In this document: positions 9,189 through 18,058 of the stretch, piece after piece | How positions within the stretch are numbered: the stretch's first letter is position 1 | Layout of the letters: the number at the start of each line of letters is the position of its first letter | DNA from: Chitinophaga pinensis | Lineage (GTDB): Bacteria; Bacteroidota; Bacteroidia; UBA7662 | Length of the DNA: 64,000 nucleotides | Direction: 5' to 3' | NCBI GenBank assembly: GCA_945874665.1 | Contig: CAMCHJ010000007.1 | Location: 38,550-102,549 of the forward strand | Notes under the pieces: model-generated | The model's database searches: none | What the model was told of the DNA's origin: nothing | The model's input: the letters and a program-made list of their open reading frames with translations, nothing else | Program-made: the position numbers and the translations under genes

Positions 9189-9635
9189 TTAATCGTTTTG
9201 TTTGAGCAAGCGTCCATTGCGATCGAAACGCAATAGCTGTGTTTTTTTATCGGCAGGGCAATAAGCAATTACTTCAAGGGTAACGTTGCTGGTTGTTTCT
9301 AACGCGCGTACCTGTTGTACATCGCAGGTTGCTAGGTTTTCTTGAAGATGCAAAAGGGCAGGAAGGGGAAGTTCAGCTTTGGTTAGACTGCTTTCGCGAC
9401 TTACCCACTCCAAATTAGGCTTGTACACCACTTCTTTGCGCTTGCCCAGATGTTCAAACTTCACCAAAAAACCCTCTGGATGTTTGCGCCACTGTTGCTC
9501 GGTAGCGGCTGGGTAGGCATCCCTAAAAACGACCAACAGATCGAAAGGAACCTTTTTTTGCTTGATTTTTTGCGCCGATACCGCGGGAGCAGCAAGCAAC
9601 AGCAACAGGCAAATGGACAGAATGCGCTTTGTCAT
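9189..9635 (-). CDS. Secreted PepSY-like domain protein
   Basis: A 148-residue exported protein with a signal peptide (about 1-21, ending ...APAVSAQ). The mature part resembles the PepSY-like (DUF2874) domain common in Bacteroidota periplasmic proteins: a repeated pattern of 'F...YP.A...W...G..V.F', seen here as FRDAYPAATEQQW (37-49) and then FLVKFEH. The function of such proteins is not established; many are thought to bind or inhibit other periplasmic proteins. It is the first gene of an operon with purL and the serine hydrolase. A TAATTTCG -7 element 7 nt before the ATG supports the start. Confidence 0.75.
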   Translation of the reverse strand: MTKRILSICLLLLLAAPAVSAQKIKQKKVPFDLLVVFRDAYPAATEQQWRKHPEGFLVKFEHLGKRKEVVYKPNLEWVSRESSLTKAELPLPALLHLQENLATCDVQQVRALETTSNVTLEVIAYCPADKKTQLLRFDRNGRLLKQND

Positions 9636-9642
9636 ACGGGTG

Positions 9643-9650
9643 CGAAATTA
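9643..9650 (-). promoter_or_regulatory. -7 element TAATTTCG of the PepSY-purL operon
   Basis: TAATTTCG on the minus strand ends 7 nt before the ATG at 9635. It is the only good promoter candidate for this three-gene operon. Confidence 0.5.
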
Positions 9651-9674
9651 CGCTTTTTAAGAGAAGAAGAAGAA

Positions 9675-9732
9675 CGATTTATGATTGGCGATTTGTGATT
9701 TTTGATTTATGATATCCGACGTCGTATTTCTG
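9675..9732. repeat. Degenerate intergenic repeat with GATTTATGAT/CGACGTC words
   Basis: GATTTATGAT-like words recur here and are followed by CCGACGTCG. The reverse complement shares these words with the direct repeats at 41704-41742 and 41834-41872, suggesting one dispersed intergenic repeat family. Confidence 0.45.
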
Positions 9733-9846
9733 ATGGTTCTACTGCTGTAATGGTACCTGAGCGCTGCAAACTTGGTGTTGGTGAACACATAAACAAATCA
9801 AATAAACAAAAAACATATATTTATTATGAGGCAAATAGTGCTATAT

Positions 9847-9879
9847 TTTGAACTAAAAATATAAAAACAATAGTTCAAA
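9847..9879. promoter_or_regulatory. Dyad TTTGAACTA-N15-TAGTTCAAA upstream of glnN
   Basis: Perfect 9-bp inverted arms (9847-9855 and 9871-9879) are separated by 15 A+T-rich bases. The dyad ends 35 bp before the glnN -7 element, a position suited to a regulator of nitrogen assimilation. The binding protein is unknown. Confidence 0.5.
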
Positions 9880-9914
9880 CACAAAAAATCTATTTCCAAT
9901 CCAAATAAACACTC

Positions 9915-9922
9915 TATTTTTG
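9915..9922 (+). promoter_or_regulatory. -7 element TATTTTTG of glnN
   Basis: Perfect match to TAnnTTTG, 19 nt before the glnN ATG. The start codon is preceded by an A-run rather than a Shine-Dalgarno sequence. Confidence 0.6.
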
Positions 9923-9941
9923 TGGTATAATTTCAAAAAAC

Positions 9942-12128
9942 ATGTCAACTATCCGCAAAGAAGCCCTCCGAACGGTTCGCAACCGTCAGCTCATTCAGGT
10001 GACCGCTCCAACCGCCAAAATCTCACAGATTTTTGGTGAGAATGTTTTTGATCGCAAGTCGATGCGCGAATTCCTCGCCGAAGATGTATACGAAAGTCTG
10101 ATGGCCTGCATTAACAAAGGCACGCGGGTTGACAAAGAAATTGCCCAGCAAGTGGCCAATGGCATGAAAAACTGGGCTGTGAGCAAAGGCGCTACGCACT
10201 ATACCCACTGGTTCCAGCCGCTTACCGGCGCTACTGCCGAAAAACACGATGCCTTTTTCTCACTCAACAACGAAGGAGAGGCCATCGAGGCCTTCAGTGC
10301 AGGTGCCCTTGTACAGCAAGAACCTGATGCGTCGAGTTTCCCGAACGGCGGTATCCGCAACACCTTCGAAGCCCGCGGTTATACCGCATGGGATCCATCT
10401 TCACCGGCTTTCATCTTCAAAGGACCAGCAGGAAACACCCTCTGCATCCCTACCATTTTTGTGTCTTATACCGGCGAATCGCTCGATTATAAGTCACCAT
10501 TGCTCAAGTCGCTCGCCGCAGTAGAAGCTGCTGGTGTAGCCGTTTGTCAGTATTTCGATAAAAACATCACACAAGTAACCCCTACCCTCGGCATCGAGCA
10601 GGAGTATTTTTTGGTAGATGGTACCTTGTTTGCCGCGCGCCCCGACTTGATGATGGCTGGTCGCACCTTGTTTGGTCACGCCCCCGCCCGTGGTCAGCAG
10701 CTCGAAGACCATTACTTTGGCAGCATCCCTGAGCGGGTGCACGCCTTTATGGTGGATTTAGAGTACGAAGCCCTCAAATTGGGTATTCCACTCAAAACTC
10801 GTCACAACGAAGTAGCCCCTGGTCAGTTTGAGTGCGCACCGGTTTTCGAAGAAATCAACCTCGCCATCGACCACAACCAATTGTTGATGGATTTGATGGA
10901 GAAGATCGCCAAGCGCCATCACTTCCGCATTTTATTGCATGAGAAGCCGTTTGCAGGCGTAAACGGCTCGGGCAAGCACAACAACTGGTCGCTCGGCACA
11001 AATACCGGCAAAAACCTGCTATCGCCCGGCAAAACGCCGAAGAGCAATTTAATGTTCCTCACCTTCTTTGTGAACACCATCAAGGCTTTCCACGATTATG
11101 CAGATTTGATTCGTGCCGCCATTGCTTCAGCCAGCAACGACCACCGCTTGGGTGCCAACGAAGCCCCGCCGGCCATCATGTCGGCCTTCTTAGGCTCGCA
11201 GCTTAGTCAGGTGCTTGACGAAATCGAAAAAGGCAAAATTGAGCACAACGAAGGCGAAGTGCGCAGTTTGATCAATAGCATCAAGGCCATTCCTGAAATT
11301 TTACTCGATAATACCGACCGTAACCGCACCTCTCCTTTTGCCTTCACCGGCAATAAGTTTGAGCTCCGCGCGGTAGGTTCAAGTGCCAACAGCGCCCAGG
11401 CCATTACGGTGTTGAACACGGCCATGGCCAAAACCCTTAACGAGTTCAAAGAAGAGGTCGATAAGCTCATTGGCAATGGCGAGAGTCGCGATGCAGCCCT
11501 CCTCACTGTGATTCAGAAATACATCAAGCAGTCGAAGAAAATCCGCTTCGAAGGCAATGGTTACGGAGAAGAATGGCGTTTGGAAGCCGAAAAACGCGGT
11601 TTGCCGAATGTGCGCACCACGCCACATGCACTCGACGCCATGATGACCAAAAAGTCGATGGAGCTCTTCACAAAAATAGGTGTATTTAGCAAGCGTGAAA
11701 TCGAGGCTCGCCACGAAATTTTGCTTGAAGACTACATCAAAAAAATCCAGATCGAGTCGCGCATCATCGGTGATATGGCCCTTACTAACATTGTTCCAGC
11801 CGCCATCGGTTACCAAAACCAGCTCATTACCAACCTCAGCGGCTTAAAGGCTTTGGGTGTGAACAGCGCTGCTTATGATGCCCAAACCAAAATGTTAACC
11901 CGCATCACGGAACACATCAACATCATTATTGGTAAAGTAGAAGACATGCGCCTCACCCGCAAACAGCTCAACGAAGAAGAGGATGCCCGGGCACGTGCCA
12001 TCGGCTATTGTGAGGATGTGAAGCCGTTTTTCGACGACATCCGCTATCATGCAGACAAGCTCGAACTCATTACCGACGACGAGCTGTGGCCGTTGCCGAA
12101 GTATCGCGAATTGCTGTACACCAAGTAA
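9942..12128 (+). CDS. glnN: Glutamine synthetase type III
   Basis: A 728-residue GSIII enzyme, the long form typical of Bacteroidota and some cyanobacteria, which makes glutamine from glutamate, ammonia and ATP. Signatures are GIEQEYFLVD (about 217-226, metal/glutamate binding), RHNEVAPGQFE and GVNGSGKHNNWS (about 340). Length agrees with the family (about 700-730). It is monocistronic: its own -7 element and a dyad lie upstream and a strong intrinsic terminator follows within 20 nt. The dyad suggests nitrogen-linked control. No ammonium transporter or PII gene is adjacent. Confidence 0.95.
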   Translation: MSTIRKEALRTVRNRQLIQVTAPTAKISQIFGENVFDRKSMREFLAEDVYESLMACINKGTRVDKEIAQQVANGMKNWAVSKGATHYTHWFQPLTGATAEKHDAFFSLNNEGEAIEAFSAGALVQQEPDASSFPNGGIRNTFEARGYTAWDPSSPAFIFKGPAGNTLCIPTIFVSYTGESLDYKSPLLKSLAAVEAAGVAVCQYFDKNITQVTPTLGIEQEYFLVDGTLFAARPDLMMAGRTLFGHAPARGQQLEDHYFGSIPERVHAFMVDLEYEALKLGIPLKTRHNEVAPGQFECAPVFEEINLAIDHNQLLMDLMEKIAKRHHFRILLHEKPFAGVNGSGKHNNWSLGTNTGKNLLSPGKTPKSNLMFLTFFVNTIKAFHDYADLIRAAIASASNDHRLGANEAPPAIMSAFLGSQLSQVLDEIEKGKIEHNEGEVRSLINSIKAIPEILLDNTDRNRTSPFAFTGNKFELRAVGSSANSAQAITVLNTAMAKTLNEFKEEVDKLIGNGESRDAALLTVIQKYIKQSKKIRFEGNGYGEEWRLEAEKRGLPNVRTTPHALDAMMTKKSMELFTKIGVFSKREIEARHEILLEDYIKKIQIESRIIGDMALTNIVPAAIGYQNQLITNLSGLKALGVNSAAYDAQTKMLTRITEHINIIIGKVEDMRLTRKQLNEEEDARARAIGYCEDVKPFFDDIRYHADKLELITDDELWPLPKYRELLYTK

Positions 12129-12144
12129 AGCTGCTTTGCAAAGC

Positions 12145-12180
12145 AAAAGGCCAATCCTGCGGGGTTGGCCTTTTTTGTTT
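12145..12180 (+). terminator. Intrinsic terminator of glnN
   Basis: Arms AAAAGGCCAA (12145-12154) and TTGGCCTTTT (12165-12174) form a stem extendable by three inner pairs, followed by a T-rich tract. It lies 16 nt after the glnN stop. Confidence 0.85.
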
Positions 12181-12247
12181 AGGGGTGAGGGGCAAGGACA
12201 GGAAAGGCCGACTGCCTGCTAGGCGTTTAACAGAAGGGGCATTACCG

Positions 12248-12613
12248 CTACCTGCTTCGCTTTCTAGTCTCCAAACGGGTGTTGAAGCGCTGCAAAAGAC
12301 TGTGTACAAAGGTGAAAACCAAGCTAAACAACAAAGCGTAGCCAAAGCCATCTACCTTAAATGCAGGAACAAGCGCTGCGGCAAGCAGGATGATGAAAGC
12401 GTTGATGACCAGCAAAAAGAGTCCAAACGTAACCACCGTCACCGGAATGGTAAATAGGACGAGCAGGGGTTTCACGAATAAATTGAGCAAAACGAGCACC
12501 AAAGTGACCAGCAGTCCCGTCATAAAATTCGGGACGAACACCCCTGGCAGCAAAAATGCGGCAATCATCACTGCAAAAGCCGCGATGATGAGGTGCGCGA
12601 GGATTTTTAGCAT
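12248..12613 (-). CDS. Phage holin family (4-TM) small membrane protein
   Basis: A 121-residue protein with four closely packed hydrophobic helices (about 1-23, 28-51, 55-80, 85-108) and a basic tail ending RLETRKRSR. This is the pattern of the 'phage holin family' or Mycobacterium-type 4-TMS family (Pfam Phage_holin_4_2). Most chromosomal members are not in prophages and their role is unknown, and no other phage gene is nearby. Its ATG overlaps the stop of the secreted nuclease gene as TAATG, so translation depends on that gene. Confidence 0.75.
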   Translation of the reverse strand: MLKILAHLIIAAFAVMIAAFLLPGVFVPNFMTGLLVTLVLVLLNLFVKPLLVLFTIPVTVVTFGLFLLVINAFIILLAAALVPAFKVDGFGYALLFSLVFTFVHSLLQRFNTRLETRKRSR

Positions 12614-14661
12614 TATCTTTTAATTACAAAAGGTAGCACCCGCGGGAGGCCCTCGGTAACAAGATAAGCAAAATAAACCCCTTCCGCCAAATGGCCCACT
12701 TTCAAACTAATTTTTCCCACTTGGACTTGCGTCGCTGTGCTGAGTTGGCGGCCACTCAAATCACGCAGCTCCACCACACTGTTTTCAGTAATGCCATCGG
12801 CTTCCAAAAACAGCACATCACTGGCAGGATTCGGGTACAGGCGCACCACTTGCTCCTGATTTTGAACGGAACTCATGATGCCTCTGCGTAAACCGATGTT
12901 GCGCGCGGCCTCAGATTGGCGGCTCAAAGGCCCACTGCTGGCCGTCACAATCCAACTACAGGCGAGCACCTGGTTAGGTTGCACGTTGAAGGCGTCGAGC
13001 AGGCGACTGAATTCGCCCACGCGGATCGATAAAGTAGTGTCGAGCAAGCCGCTGCGTACCAACACCGGTGGCAAACTAGGACTTGACATGTTCGAAAGCT
13101 CAAATTCATACGAAGTTTGGCCAGGCGTATTGGCCACCGAAGGCTGCCAACGGAAATTCACCAATAGATTGCTATCGCCTTCAATGGTGTAGGTAAGCCC
13201 ATCGAAAGGTGCCAACAGCGAAAAGGCACTCATCGTAGAGGCCCCCACACCGGCTTGCACTGGGATATTGAAACTAGCAGCACCTGGCACGTTGGTGCCA
13301 AACTGCAAATTGCCGCTAAAAGGACTACCGTTGCCGCTATATTGCAGTTCCAAAACGGCCGCTTCGCCACGGGCAATGGTCTGTGATGCCGAACCAGCAT
13401 AAGTCAATCCCGCGCCGCTTACCTGAATGCCGCTGAGTTGAACCGCCTGCGTGCCTGCATTTACCACTACCACCCGGTAGGTAACGCTGCTGCCAGCTGC
13501 CACTTGTCCTAAGTTAGCCACCGTGTCACTCACAAATACCCGCTGTACTGCGGGAATGGCAGCCGTGGCACGTAGTTGCGTCATTCGGTCTAAAAGCTGC
13601 GGATAATCGATGTAAGGATTGCGGTTAAGTTGGAAGGACGCTATGCCATTATTGCGGTTTTGCAACAGACTATCGGGCGGGAAGAGCTTCAGCCATGCGC
13701 GCAGGTCGTTTTCCATATTGGCCGATAAAAAACTCATGCTCACCTCCGTATTGTTGTAGTAACGCGTCGCGAAATACAAGATACCCGCAGCAGCACCTGC
13801 CTTATGCGCATCGCGCGGCTCAAAAGTAGATGAATTGGCTTTTGAACCGCCGGCGTAATTAAGCGTTGGGTTTGGGACCCAGCCAAATGGCTTGTTCCCG
13901 CGGGCGGAGTTCACACCACCATCACTAATATACAAATGATGCATATCGCTCTGCATGGGATCGTTGCTCGCGCCAAAACTCTGGGGCCAGGTATGCTCAG
14001 TATTCATAGAATAAGGGGCGTTGTTGAGGGTGCCCGTGTTAAAATCGGCTACGTTATACGTGATGGTCCGCCCAGTATACACACATTCGTTTTTGTAAGG
14101 CAGGGGCGCAGCTGGCTCGCGACCATTCACTTTCCAGTTATCTACAATGCCAAACATCCGCAAACGGGCGTTGTTAGTGCCACTGTAACCGAGCTGGGTA
14201 TAGGGAGAAGCCAAGCGCACGTTTAAAGCAGTGCGCAAAGCATCGCCCTCGGCATTCTGGGTGCTGGCATAATAGGCCTTTGAATAGATGCCTTGTCCTT
14301 GTAAATCGACCCGCAAAGCTCCAAAACCCGAATTGGTTTGGATAACCAGCTCGCTATTATTGAGGATGTTGTGCTGTGGTTTGAAATACACTTTGATGGT
14401 GCGCTGTGCACCTGCCGCCAATAAAAAAACTGAATCTGGTGTCCAAAAAGGCTTTTGCTCGTAAATATCAAAGGTAACTACCCTGCAATCGATGGCATTA
14501 GCACTGCCATTGTTGAGGGTAACCGTAAGACTATCGAGCCCCAGCTCTGAAATGGTTTGGAACTGCAATTGGTTGGTGCTCACGCTTACCAAACTCTGAC
14601 CGAAAACGGCGGAAATACTCAGTAGCCAGACTAAACCCAGCCCTTTCAAAAAATTACGCAT
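12613..14661 (-). CDS. Secreted endonuclease I family protein with T9SS sorting domain
   Basis: A 682-residue exported protein. Order of parts: signal peptide (1-21); an ASPM/Hydin-like beta domain (about 25-130); an endonuclease I (EndA/NucM) domain (about 130-370) with NTEHTWPQS and SDMHHLYISD, where the histidines supply the metal-dependent catalytic centre; a second beta domain (about 375-470); a SusE/fibronectin-like region (about 475-590); and a type A T9SS sorting domain starting VVRLYPNPASDVLF. I infer extracellular or cell-surface nuclease activity on DNA/RNA, probably for nutrient scavenging or biofilm DNA. A TAATTTTG -7 element 4 nt before the ATG supports the start. The holin-like gene follows with overlapping stop/start. 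Confidence 0.88.
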   Translation of the reverse strand: MRNFLKGLGLVWLLSISAVFGQSLVSVSTNQLQFQTISELGLDSLTVTLNNGSANAIDCRVVTFDIYEQKPFWTPDSVFLLAAGAQRTIKVYFKPQHNILNNSELVIQTNSGFGALRVDLQGQGIYSKAYYASTQNAEGDALRTALNVRLASPYTQLGYSGTNNARLRMFGIVDNWKVNGREPAAPLPYKNECVYTGRTITYNVADFNTGTLNNAPYSMNTEHTWPQSFGASNDPMQSDMHHLYISDGGVNSARGNKPFGWVPNPTLNYAGGSKANSSTFEPRDAHKAGAAAGILYFATRYYNNTEVSMSFLSANMENDLRAWLKLFPPDSLLQNRNNGIASFQLNRNPYIDYPQLLDRMTQLRATAAIPAVQRVFVSDTVANLGQVAAGSSVTYRVVVVNAGTQAVQLSGIQVSGAGLTYAGSASQTIARGEAAVLELQYSGNGSPFSGNLQFGTNVPGAASFNIPVQAGVGASTMSAFSLLAPFDGLTYTIEGDSNLLVNFRWQPSVANTPGQTSYEFELSNMSSPSLPPVLVRSGLLDTTLSIRVGEFSRLLDAFNVQPNQVLACSWIVTASSGPLSRQSEAARNIGLRRGIMSSVQNQEQVVRLYPNPASDVLFLEADGITENSVVELRDLSGRQLSTATQVQVGKISLKVGHLAEGVYFAYLVTEGLPRVLPFVIKR

Positions 14662-14665
14662 CCGG

Positions 14666-14673
14666 CAAAATTA
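14666..14673 (-). promoter_or_regulatory. -7 element TAATTTTG of the endonuclease gene
   Basis: Perfect TAnnTTTG on the minus strand, 4 nt before the ATG at 14661. Confidence 0.6.
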
Positions 14674-14799
14674 AGAAAAGCGTTTGAAACGAAAGATAAG
14701 GAATGTAGGACTTTCGGAGAAACGCGTAATTGGTATGAAAAACACATATGCTTTTCGTAAAATTGTGCGGCTACAATGGCTTAGCTAAAATATTGTCCT

Positions 14800-15498
14800 A
14801 TGATTTCACCTCAAGACCACCCGGTTCATCCCGACTATTCAATACTCACCACTAAGTACCAGTCGACTTGGCAAGGCCTACTTCAGTTTGAACTGATCAG
14901 TAAGTTTGGCCGCTTATTTCTCGCAAATAGAGCCCCAAGTCTGCCTCAACAAAATTTATTACACTTAGGCTGTGGCACTACTTATTTGAAAGGCTGGGTA
15001 AATGCAGATTTTTTTAGACTGCTTTTTTGGAAAAAGCCACAACCCGAATGGCAACTCGATTTACGGTTCCCGCTCAAATGTGATAACAACCACTGGGATG
15101 GCGTATTTACCGAACATACTTTTGAACACCTCACACCGGCTTCGATATTAGCCTTGTTTAAGGAATTGCACAGAACCATGAAGCCTGGTGCGTATTTGCG
15201 GATTTGTGTTCCTGGACTCGACCAAAGCATAAAACCATTTATCGACCCTAACGACCAAAGTGAAAACGCAAAAGAAATGCGCATGCTTTACGGTAATTTA
15301 GCCACTGCCATTTGGAGCCTAACCCAAACTTGGGGGCATTACTCAGTTTGGAATGGCGAACACATGGTTGATTTTTTGAAAACAGCAGGCTTTTCCGAAG
15401 CCCAAGAGGTAGCTTTTGGTGAAGGTGCAAATCACGATATCATCAAAGACAACGCCAATCGAAAGCATGGTTCTCTTTATGTAGAAGCGCGAAAGTAA
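14800..15498 (+). CDS. SAM-dependent methyltransferase-like protein
   Basis: A 232-residue class I methyltransferase-type protein. LHLGCGTTYLKGWVNAD (about 51-67) is the SAM-binding motif I region of a subgroup often annotated 'predicted SAM-dependent methyltransferase' near cell-surface glycan genes. VFTEHTFEHLTP matches the post-motif E/D-H-x-x-E-H segment and MKPGAYLRICVPG is the motif III/IV strand. The substrate is unknown; surface glycan or lipid modification is a guess from the family. It stands alone between a divergent nuclease gene and the copper operon. Its promoter is only a weak match (AAATATTG, 4 nt before the ATG). Confidence 0.75.
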   Translation: MISPQDHPVHPDYSILTTKYQSTWQGLLQFELISKFGRLFLANRAPSLPQQNLLHLGCGTTYLKGWVNADFFRLLFWKKPQPEWQLDLRFPLKCDNNHWDGVFTEHTFEHLTPASILALFKELHRTMKPGAYLRICVPGLDQSIKPFIDPNDQSENAKEMRMLYGNLATAIWSLTQTWGHYSVWNGEHMVDFLKTAGFSEAQEVAFGEGANHDIIKDNANRKHGSLYVEARK

Positions 15499-15565
15499 AT
15501 CGTAGCCATTGCCTCCATGCCACATGCTTGGAACCTAGCAGCTTCAAATTTTGTTTTAACCCCTT

Positions 15566-17767
15566 ATGCCCCTCTACAAAAAAACCATCGCCGTAAGCGG
15601 CATGAGTTGCGCGGCTTGCGCCAGCAGCGTGGGCAGTTTGGCCATGGCACAACCCGGTGTTAAAAATGCCCAAGTCAATTACGCTACACATACTTTGTTG
15701 CTCGAATACGACCAGCATGCCAGCTTACCGGCCATCCAAAAAGCCGTACAAAGCGGTGGCTACGACCTGCTCATCGATGCTGATGATGCGGTGGAAAGCA
15801 GTCGCCTGGAGCAACAAAAGCAATACAAAGTGCTGCTGCGTAACCTCTGGGGTGCTTCCCTCCTTACCCTACCTCTATTTTTATTGGGGATGTTTTGGAT
15901 GGATGCGCCCCATGCAAACCTTTGGATGCTGGCGCTAAGCATTCCCGTACTCTTTTATTTCGGCCGACAATTTTACATTAACGCCTATAAACAAGCTAGG
16001 GCCAAACGCGCCAATATGGACACCCTGGTGGCGCTCAGCACGGGTATCGCCTTCATTTTTAGCTTGTTCAACACCTTTTTCCCTGAATACTGGCACAGTC
16101 GCGGTCTACACCCTCACGTATACTACGAAACCGCTGCCGTCATCATCACCTTCATTTTACTCGGCCGGGTGTTGGAGGCACGTGCCAAAGCCGGCACCGC
16201 AGCGGCTATTTCGAAGCTACTGGGCGCACAGCCCAAAACCGTAATGGTCATTCGTGCTGGCAAACACCTTGAAATCGCCATCAATAGCGTGCAATTAGGC
16301 GATTTGCTGCTCGTAAGGGCCGGTGAAAAAATCCCGGTAGACGGCCAAGTGCAAAACGGCAGCTCTTATGTGGATGAATCGATGCTTACCGGCGAACCCG
16401 TAGCTGTTGGCAAAAATGAGGGAGATGCCCTTTTTGCTGGCACGATCAACCAAGCAGGGAGCTTGGAGATGCTGGCCACAAAAGTGGGTAAAGACACCCT
16501 CCTCGCTCAAATTGTGAGGCGTGTACAGGAGGCGCAAGGCAGTCAAGCGCCCGTGCAGCAGCTCGTTGACCGCATTGCAAGCATTTTTGTGCCAGTGGTG
16601 CTGGGTATTGCACTGCTGAGCATGGTCGTTTGGGTGGTTTCAGGAGTCGAAAACGCCTTTTCCCATGCCCTTCTCGCCATGGTTACCGTGCTGGTGATTG
16701 CTTGTCCCTGCGCCCTCGGCCTCGCCACCCCCACCGCCATCATGGTCGGGGTAGGAAAAGGCGCTAGCTTAGGCTTGCTCATTCGCGATGCGGAGAGTTT
16801 AGAGCGTGGCCGGCAGATAACCCAAGTGGTGATCGACAAAACAGGTACCCTTACCAGAGCTCAAGCAGTGGTGCGGCAAGTAAGCTGGCACCCCAGTTCG
16901 GGCGACAAAGCCGCGCTCGAGGCCGTGTTGCTGGCTGGCGAACGGCAGTCGGACCACCCCCTCGCACAATCCATCGTACGCGAACTCGAAGGTCACAATA
17001 TCCAAGCCTTACCCGTTGATACCTTTGAAAACCTACCCGGCAAAGGCATCCGCTTTGAAGTGGCCGGCCGGCAATGGTACGCAGGCAACTTGGCCTTGTT
17101 GCAAAGCGCCGGTATCCAACTAAGCGACTTTTGGCAAGATCATCCTCAGACAGATACCCTGGTTTGGTTTGCCGACGAGCAAGATGCCTTGGCCTGTGTG
17201 CAGCTGCACGACCCCGTGCGCGCAGATGCCGCTGCCTTCATCCAACAACTCCAAAAGAAAGGTATGGAAGTACATTTGCTGAGTGGCGACCGCCAAGCTA
17301 CTGCTGCACAAGTAGCCACGGAACTCGGTATTGGTAAGGTACGAGGCGATATGCTGCCGAGCGACAAAGCTGCGTATTTGCGCGATTTGCAGGCGCAAGG
17401 AAAGGTGGTGGCCATGATCGGAGACGGTATTAACGACAGTGAGGCCTTGGCTACGGCCGACCTCAGCATCGCCATGGGACAGGGCTCCGACTTGGCCATT
17501 GACGTGGCCAGGGTGACTTTACTCAATAATGACCTCCATAAAATCCCTGCCTTTTTCCAACTCTCCAAAAAAACCGTGGGCACCATCCACCAAAACCTTT
17601 TTTGGGCCTTTATATACAACATCATTGGCATTCCCGTGGCCGCAGGCTTGCTGTACCCCTTCACCGGCTTTTTACTCAACCCCATGTTGGCAGGCGCGGC
17701 CATGGCCCTTAGCTCTGTGAGCGTGGTTTTAAATAGTTTACGACTCAAATACACCTATTTATCATGA
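15566..17767 (+). CDS. copA: Copper-translocating P1B-type ATPase
   Basis: A 733-residue heavy-metal ATPase. It has one N-terminal HMA domain with metal-binding C15-x2-C18 (GMSCAAC), the actuator motif TGEP (about 274), the membrane CPC motif that defines the Cu+ type (about 378), the phosphorylation site DKTGTLT (about 423), the SDHPLA nucleotide-binding motif (about 462) and GDGIND (about 618). It pumps monovalent copper out of the cytoplasm. Its last codons overlap the ATG of a small metal-binding protein (ATGA), so pump and chaperone are coupled. No metal-responsive regulator is adjacent. Confidence 0.93.
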   Translation: MPLYKKTIAVSGMSCAACASSVGSLAMAQPGVKNAQVNYATHTLLLEYDQHASLPAIQKAVQSGGYDLLIDADDAVESSRLEQQKQYKVLLRNLWGASLLTLPLFLLGMFWMDAPHANLWMLALSIPVLFYFGRQFYINAYKQARAKRANMDTLVALSTGIAFIFSLFNTFFPEYWHSRGLHPHVYYETAAVIITFILLGRVLEARAKAGTAAAISKLLGAQPKTVMVIRAGKHLEIAINSVQLGDLLLVRAGEKIPVDGQVQNGSSYVDESMLTGEPVAVGKNEGDALFAGTINQAGSLEMLATKVGKDTLLAQIVRRVQEAQGSQAPVQQLVDRIASIFVPVVLGIALLSMVVWVVSGVENAFSHALLAMVTVLVIACPCALGLATPTAIMVGVGKGASLGLLIRDAESLERGRQITQVVIDKTGTLTRAQAVVRQVSWHPSSGDKAALEAVLLAGERQSDHPLAQSIVRELEGHNIQALPVDTFENLPGKGIRFEVAGRQWYAGNLALLQSAGIQLSDFWQDHPQTDTLVWFADEQDALACVQLHDPVRADAAAFIQQLQKKGMEVHLLSGDRQATAAQVATELGIGKVRGDMLPSDKAAYLRDLQAQGKVVAMIGDGINDSEALATADLSIAMGQGSDLAIDVARVTLLNNDLHKIPAFFQLSKKTVGTIHQNLFWAFIYNIIGIPVAAGLLYPFTGFLLNPMLAGAAMALSSVSVVLNSLRLKYTYLS

Positions 17768-17979
17768 CAACCTTACAATTCAAATCCAATATCAAGTGTG
17801 CCGGCTGCATCAGCGCCGTGCAAAACGACCTCAACAACCTTGCAGGTATAAGTCACTGGGAGGTAGACATTACCCATCCCGATAAAATACTTACTGTTGA
17901 GAGCGAGACAGGCGAAACAAAAACGGTGATCGACACCCTGCAAGCGCTGGGCTACAAAGCCGAACCTATCGACGCCTAA
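17764..17979 (+). CDS. HMA-domain copper chaperone-like protein
   Basis: A 71-residue stand-alone heavy-metal-associated domain (ferredoxin-like fold). Metal ligands are C12 and C15 in KCAGC, a CxxC motif without the usual leading methionine. The translational overlap with copA indicates it supplies copper to the pump, as CopZ does. The variation of MxCxxC to IKCAGC may tune metal affinity; this is inference. Confidence 0.85.
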   Translation: MTTLQFKSNIKCAGCISAVQNDLNNLAGISHWEVDITHPDKILTVESETGETKTVIDTLQALGYKAEPIDA

Positions 17980-18046
17980 AAGGCCGTCTCAAACCGCATG
18001 AAACCAACATGAATGACATAAACCAACGCGGTTGTGTTTTTCTCCT

Positions 18047-18054
18047 TATTTTTA
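18047..18054 (+). promoter_or_regulatory. -7 element TATTTTTA of the nitroreductase gene
   Basis: TATTTTTA (one mismatch) ends 1 nt before a first ATG (18056) and 4 nt before a second (18059); the 4-nt spacing common in this window favours the second. Confidence 0.45.
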
Positions 18055-18058
18055 GATG

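Larger units (their letters stand above)
9636..9941. other. Intergenic region between divergent operons
   Basis: These 306 bp hold no plausible gene. They contain the PepSY-purL promoter, a repeat-rich stretch at about 9675-9732 built from GATTTATGAT and CGACGTC words, a 9-bp dyad at 9847-9879 and the glnN -7 element at 9915-9922. The right half is strongly A+T rich. Confidence 0.7.

Noticed and set aside
12248-12613. Prophage remnant suggested by the holin-like gene
   Set aside because: No other phage gene, integrase or attachment site is nearby, and this family is common outside phages.
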